This document shows, in pieces, positions 36,578 through 39,898 of a DNA stretch of 39,898 bases (positions are counted from its first letter, which is position 1; each line of letters begins with the position of its first letter). The DNA is taken from positions 1-39,898 of the forward strand of contig JAILQZ010000076.1 of NCBI GenBank assembly GCA_024698685.1, in the 5' to 3' direction. Position numbers and translations under genes: made by a program. Under the pieces are notes generated by a model. That model searched no databases. It saw nothing but the letters and a program-made list of their open reading frames with translations, and was not told the origin of the DNA. This stretch comes from a bacterium (GTDB lineage Bacteria; Actinomycetota; Coriobacteriia; Coriobacteriales; CADBOM01).

Positions 36578-39500
36578 ATGCGAAATCCGCTATCCAAGCG
36601 CTTTCCGCGCGAGCTGAAGCACAATCTAGGCAAGTATCTCGGCATATTCCTCATGATGGTGTTCGCAACGTCGTTCACGAGCAGCTTCCTGCTCGCAGCG
36701 TCCAGCATCGAGACGATCCTCGACGACATGGATGAGACGTACAACGTGGAGGACGGCCGTTTCGTCTGCGATTTCGAGGCGGATGACGAGGCTATCGATG
36801 CGGTTGAGGCGCTTGGCGTCACGGTCTACAAGGATTTCTATCGGCAGGTTCCTCTCGAGCTTGTGGCATCAGAGGATGCTGCGGCGGAAGACGTCGGAGA
36901 AGCGGCCGACGACGACATCCTCGTGCGCGTATACAGCAACCGCACCGAGGTCAATCTCGCTGCCTATGCAGAGGGAGTCGAGCCCACCAAGGAGGGTGAG
37001 ATCGCACTCGATCGCGTCTTCATGGACAACCACGACCTCTCGCTCGGCGATACCGTCATCGTCGATGGGCATGAATGCACCATCGTCGGCATCATGACGC
37101 TGCCCGACTACCAAGCTCTCTTCCAGAGCAATACGGACTTCATATTCGATTCCATTGGATTCTCTGTAGCGCAGGTGGCGCCAGAGGAATACAAGCGCTT
37201 GGACAGTACCGCAGAGACATTCAACTACTCGTTCATCTTCGACGACAAGTCGCTCGACCTTGCATCGCGCTCCGATATCGAGGACGACATGATCGATGCG
37301 CTCGTCGACAATGACGCGAGCATCTCCGACTTCATCGATGCCGAGGACAACCAGGCCATCGGCTACGCTCATGACGATGTGAGCCACGACCAGACCATGT
37401 GGACCGTCCTGCTATTCATGCTCGTTGTGATCATGGCGTTCGTCTTCGTGGTGCTCACAGGCGCGACCATCGAGCAGGAGAGCTCGGTCATCGGCACGCT
37501 GTTGGCAAGCGGTTGGCGCAAGGGCGAACTCGTTCGCCACTATCTCGTGCTTCCGGCGATCGTGGGCATCCTTGCCGTTGTCATAGGGCTAGTCGTGGGC
37601 ATCGTCTTCTTCACGGATTCGATGCGCGCCCTGTACTACAACAGCTACAGCATCCCGCCGTATCACACGATCTGGAATTGGCGAATCGTCTTCAATACCG
37701 CCGTCCTGCCTTACATATTGCTGGTCGGCATCACGCTGCTGGGCTTGATGCGCAAGATGCGCTTCACGCCGCTGCAGTTCCTACGCCACGAGGTTTCGGG
37801 GCGCAAGCGAGGCGCCCGCATCCGCCTTCCCGAGCGCCTGAGCTATCCCGCGCGATTCAGGATGCGCCTTCTCATGCGCAATGCGAGCCACTTCATCACG
37901 CTGTTCTGCGGCATCATGTTCGCCAGCCTGCTGCTGCTCTTCGGCATCTGTATGCTCCCGGTCGTGGACAATTACGCGGGTCAGCTGCGAGCAACCGTAG
38001 CTTCTCCGTACCAGTACGCGCTCAAGGCTCCGCTGGAGCTGGATGGGACGGACGAGGAGCGCGACATGTACGCGGCGGCGCTGCGACTGGTAGAGGACCG
38101 CGATCGGATTGAGGCCAACCGGGATGCAATCGAAGCAGCCGAGCGCCTGCAGGATGACGAGGCGCTGATGGATGCGCTCGAGCGCTTGAAGAACAACAAG
38201 GGATTGCTCGATGCGCTCGATAGGCTGCAGAGTCAGCAGGCGCTAATGGATGCCGCCGAGCGGCTGCAGTACAAGCAGGGGATTATCGCAGCGGCGCAAA
38301 GGCTTCAGAGCCAGCAAGCTGTGGTGGATGCCGCTCAGAGGCTACAGGGCAAGCATGACGTGGTTGCCGCAGCTCAACGACTTTCGGGCCAGCAGGGCGT
38401 TATCGATGCTGCCACTCGATTGCAGGATAAGCCTGATATCATAGCTGCCGCGCAGAGGTTGCAGGGCAAGCAGGATGCGGTTGCAGCGGCTCAGCGCCTT
38501 CAGGGCAAGGAGGACATCATAGCCGCCGCTCAACGATTGCAGGAAAGGCCCGAGGTCATTGCCGCGGCCCAGCATGCAGCAGAGGGAACGGCCACAGAGG
38601 AGGAGCTGGCGTTGCTCGAATCACTCGATGAGCAAACCGCTTCCGACCTGCAGGTTGTCATGAACCTCGACGCGCAGACGCGCGTAGACATCCAGACTGT
38701 TGCCGGCATGGACGCGCAAACGCGCGCCGACATCGAGATGATGGCGAGCCTCGATGCCCAGACCAAGTCCGATCTCCAGACGCTCCAGGGAGCTAGCTCT
38801 CAGACGCTGGCGGACATCGAGACCGTTTCGAAGATGGATGCGCAGACGCGCAAGGACCTCGAGACACTGCAGAACGCCAGCGCGCAGACGCAGAAGGACC
38901 TCGAAACCGTCGCCAACATGGACGCGCAGACCAAGGCCGACTTCCAGCTCGTGCAGAATGCCAGCGCTCAGACTCGCGCCGACATGGAGCTGGTTTCGAA
39001 CGTCGATGCGCAAACGCGAAAGGATCTCGAGCTCATCTCCAACCTGGACGCGAAGAAGCGAGCCGATCTCGACCTCGTCCGCAGCATGGACAGCGACTTG
39101 CTCGACGATCTTCTGCTGGCTGGCGATATCGATGAGGATGCGCATCCTGTGAACTCCCGCGACAACGGCTCTCGCATCATCCTCCAGACCGAGAAGTTCG
39201 CGATGGCCAGCGTTGAGGTCCATAGGGTTTGGGGCGATACGTTCGAAACCATCACCGTGTATGGAATCAAGCCCGATAGCAGGTATTGGAAGGACATCCC
39301 CGTGAGCGACGGCCAAGCCATAGCAGGCATGGGCCTGATCGAGAAGACAGATGCCGAGGTTGGCTCCGACATGCGGCTCTTCAACCACTACGAGGGCGAG
39401 GAGTACACCGTGGCCATCGCCGGCGAGGCTTCCAACGAGTCGGACACCGCGCTGTACATGACGCTAGACGACTTCAACCGCATGTTCGGCAACGATGCGG

Positions 39501-39898
39501 ACTTTTTCAACGCGTATGCCAGCGGCGAGGAGCTGATGCTCGACGGGCGCTACGTGGCTAAGACGATCAGGCCGTCGGATATGGACAAGATCAGCGCCCA
39601 GATGCGCGAGTCGATGGGCGACATCATGTTCATGATCCTGCTGATGTCGATTCCGATCTACCTGATCATCGTCTACCTGCTGACCAAGACCGTCATCGAT
39701 CGCAGCGCGCGCTCGATCAGCTACATGAAGGTCTTCGGCTATCGCAACAATGAGGTTAACGGCCTGTACGTGCGGCCCATCACCTTCGCCGTGCTGTTCA
39801 GCCTCGTCGTCAGCATTCCGCTCATAGTGATGATGTTCGCGTTCCTGGTCAAGGTCATCTTCATGACCTATGCAGGCAACTTCCCGCTGATCATCCCG
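36578..39898 (+). CDS. FtsX-like ABC permease with long extracellular repeat-containing region, partial (no stop in window; 1107 codons in frame to the last base)
   Basis: MRNPLSKRFPRELKHNLGKYLGIFLMMVFATSFTSSFLLAASSIETILDDMDETYNV...; TM clusters near 37400-37980 and again at 39620 onward (MFMILLMSIPIYLIIVYLLTKTVIDRSARSISYMKVFGYRNNEVNGLYV). Directly follows the ATPase gene; missing from the ORF track because it is open at the window end. Confidence 0.9.
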   Translation, partial: MRNPLSKRFPRELKHNLGKYLGIFLMMVFATSFTSSFLLAASSIETILDDMDETYNVEDGRFVCDFEADDEAIDAVEALGVTVYKDFYRQVPLELVASEDAAAEDVGEAADDDILVRVYSNRTEVNLAAYAEGVEPTKEGEIALDRVFMDNHDLSLGDTVIVDGHECTIVGIMTLPDYQALFQSNTDFIFDSIGFSVAQVAPEEYKRLDSTAETFNYSFIFDDKSLDLASRSDIEDDMIDALVDNDASISDFIDAEDNQAIGYAHDDVSHDQTMWTVLLFMLVVIMAFVFVVLTGATIEQESSVIGTLLASGWRKGELVRHYLVLPAIVGILAVVIGLVVGIVFFTDSMRALYYNSYSIPPYHTIWNWRIVFNTAVLPYILLVGITLLGLMRKMRFTPLQFLRHEVSGRKRGARIRLPERLSYPARFRMRLLMRNASHFITLFCGIMFASLLLLFGICMLPVVDNYAGQLRATVASPYQYALKAPLELDGTDEERDMYAAALRLVEDRDRIEANRDAIEAAERLQDDEALMDALERLKNNKGLLDALDRLQSQQALMDAAERLQYKQGIIAAAQRLQSQQAVVDAAQRLQGKHDVVAAAQRLSGQQGVIDAATRLQDKPDIIAAAQRLQGKQDAVAAAQRLQGKEDIIAAAQRLQERPEVIAAAQHAAEGTATEEELALLESLDEQTASDLQVVMNLDAQTRVDIQTVAGMDAQTRADIEMMASLDAQTKSDLQTLQGASSQTLADIETVSKMDAQTRKDLETLQNASAQTQKDLETVANMDAQTKADFQLVQNASAQTRADMELVSNVDAQTRKDLELISNLDAKKRADLDLVRSMDSDLLDDLLLAGDIDEDAHPVNSRDNGSRIILQTEKFAMASVEVHRVWGDTFETITVYGIKPDSRYWKDIPVSDGQAIAGMGLIEKTDAEVGSDMRLFNHYEGEEYTVAIAGEASNESDTALYMTLDDFNRMFGNDADFFNAYASGEELMLDGRYVAKTIRPSDMDKISAQMRESMGDIMFMILLMSIPIYLIIVYLLTKTVIDRSARSISYMKVFGYRNNEVNGLYVRPITFAVLFSLVVSIPLIVMMFAFLVKVIFMTYAGNFPLIIP
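38144..38572 (+). repeat. 11 tandem 13-aa (39-bp) repeats within the FtsX-like permease, consensus RLQGKQDVIAAAQ
   Basis: RLQDDEALMDALE RLKNNKGLLDALD RLQSQQALMDAAE RLQYKQGIIAAAQ RLQSQQAVVDAAQ RLQGKHDVVAAAQ RLSGQQGVIDAAT RLQDKPDIIAAAQ RLQGKQDAVAAAQ RLQGKEDIIAAAQ RLQERPEVIAAAQ. Confidence 0.93.
38624..39085 (+). repeat. 11 tandem 14-aa (42-bp) repeats within the FtsX-like permease, consensus MDAQTRADLETVAN
   Basis: LDEQTASDLQVVMN LDAQTRVDIQTVAG MDAQTRADIEMMAS LDAQTKSDLQTLQG ASSQTLADIETVSK MDAQTRKDLETLQN ASAQTQKDLETVAN MDAQTKADFQLVQN ASAQTRADMELVSN VDAQTRKDLELISN LDAKKRADLDLVRS. Confidence 0.93.

Noticed and set aside
38144-39085. CRISPR array (periodic DNA)
   Set aside because: Periodicity of 39 and 42 bp is at protein level with diverged codons and no constant repeat/variable spacer pattern.
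38621-39388. 255-aa minus-strand repetitive ORF
   Set aside because: It is the antisense image of the 14-aa repeat array in the FtsX-like permease; the plus frame is open continuously from 36578 and carries TM segments.

Overview
The window is high-GC DNA that looks like an anaerobic Actinobacterium of the Coriobacteriia/Eggerthellaceae type. This placement is inferred from gene content; no search was run. Housekeeping blocks are metY (partial), a homocysteine methyltransferase, an htrA-like protease, rlmH, pcrA/uvrD, dnaG, rpoD, tRNA-Arg(ACG), thpR and a standalone AICAR formyltransferase. Accessory content includes a TauE/SafE permease, a reverse rubrerythrin, an OYE/enoate-reductase-type flavoenzyme, a standalone molybdopterin oxidoreductase, an SDR and an aldo/keto reductase with ferredoxin motifs. 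The most interesting region is about 13.1-28.9 kb. There a cobalamin riboswitch precedes a very large wall-binding surface protein. It is followed by a tightly packed locus encoding a PQQ-propeller/cadherin-like surface protein, an ECF transporter with two T subunits, one fused double ATPase and an S component with a long acidic N-terminal extension, a FecR-like/DUF4430 (transcobalamin C-terminal-like) protein, and a CbiL/CobI-like precorrin methyltransferase. I propose a surface-exposed corrinoid capture and import system. A second highlight is an FtsX-type ABC permease (36578 to window end) whose extracellular part holds two back-to-back tandem repeat arrays, 11 x 13 aa then 11 x 14 aa. The intergenic region before the molybdoenzyme carries three copies of an AATCGTACATAAGTCG motif, an operator-like palindrome inside a putative promoter, and a perfect 11-bp hairpin.
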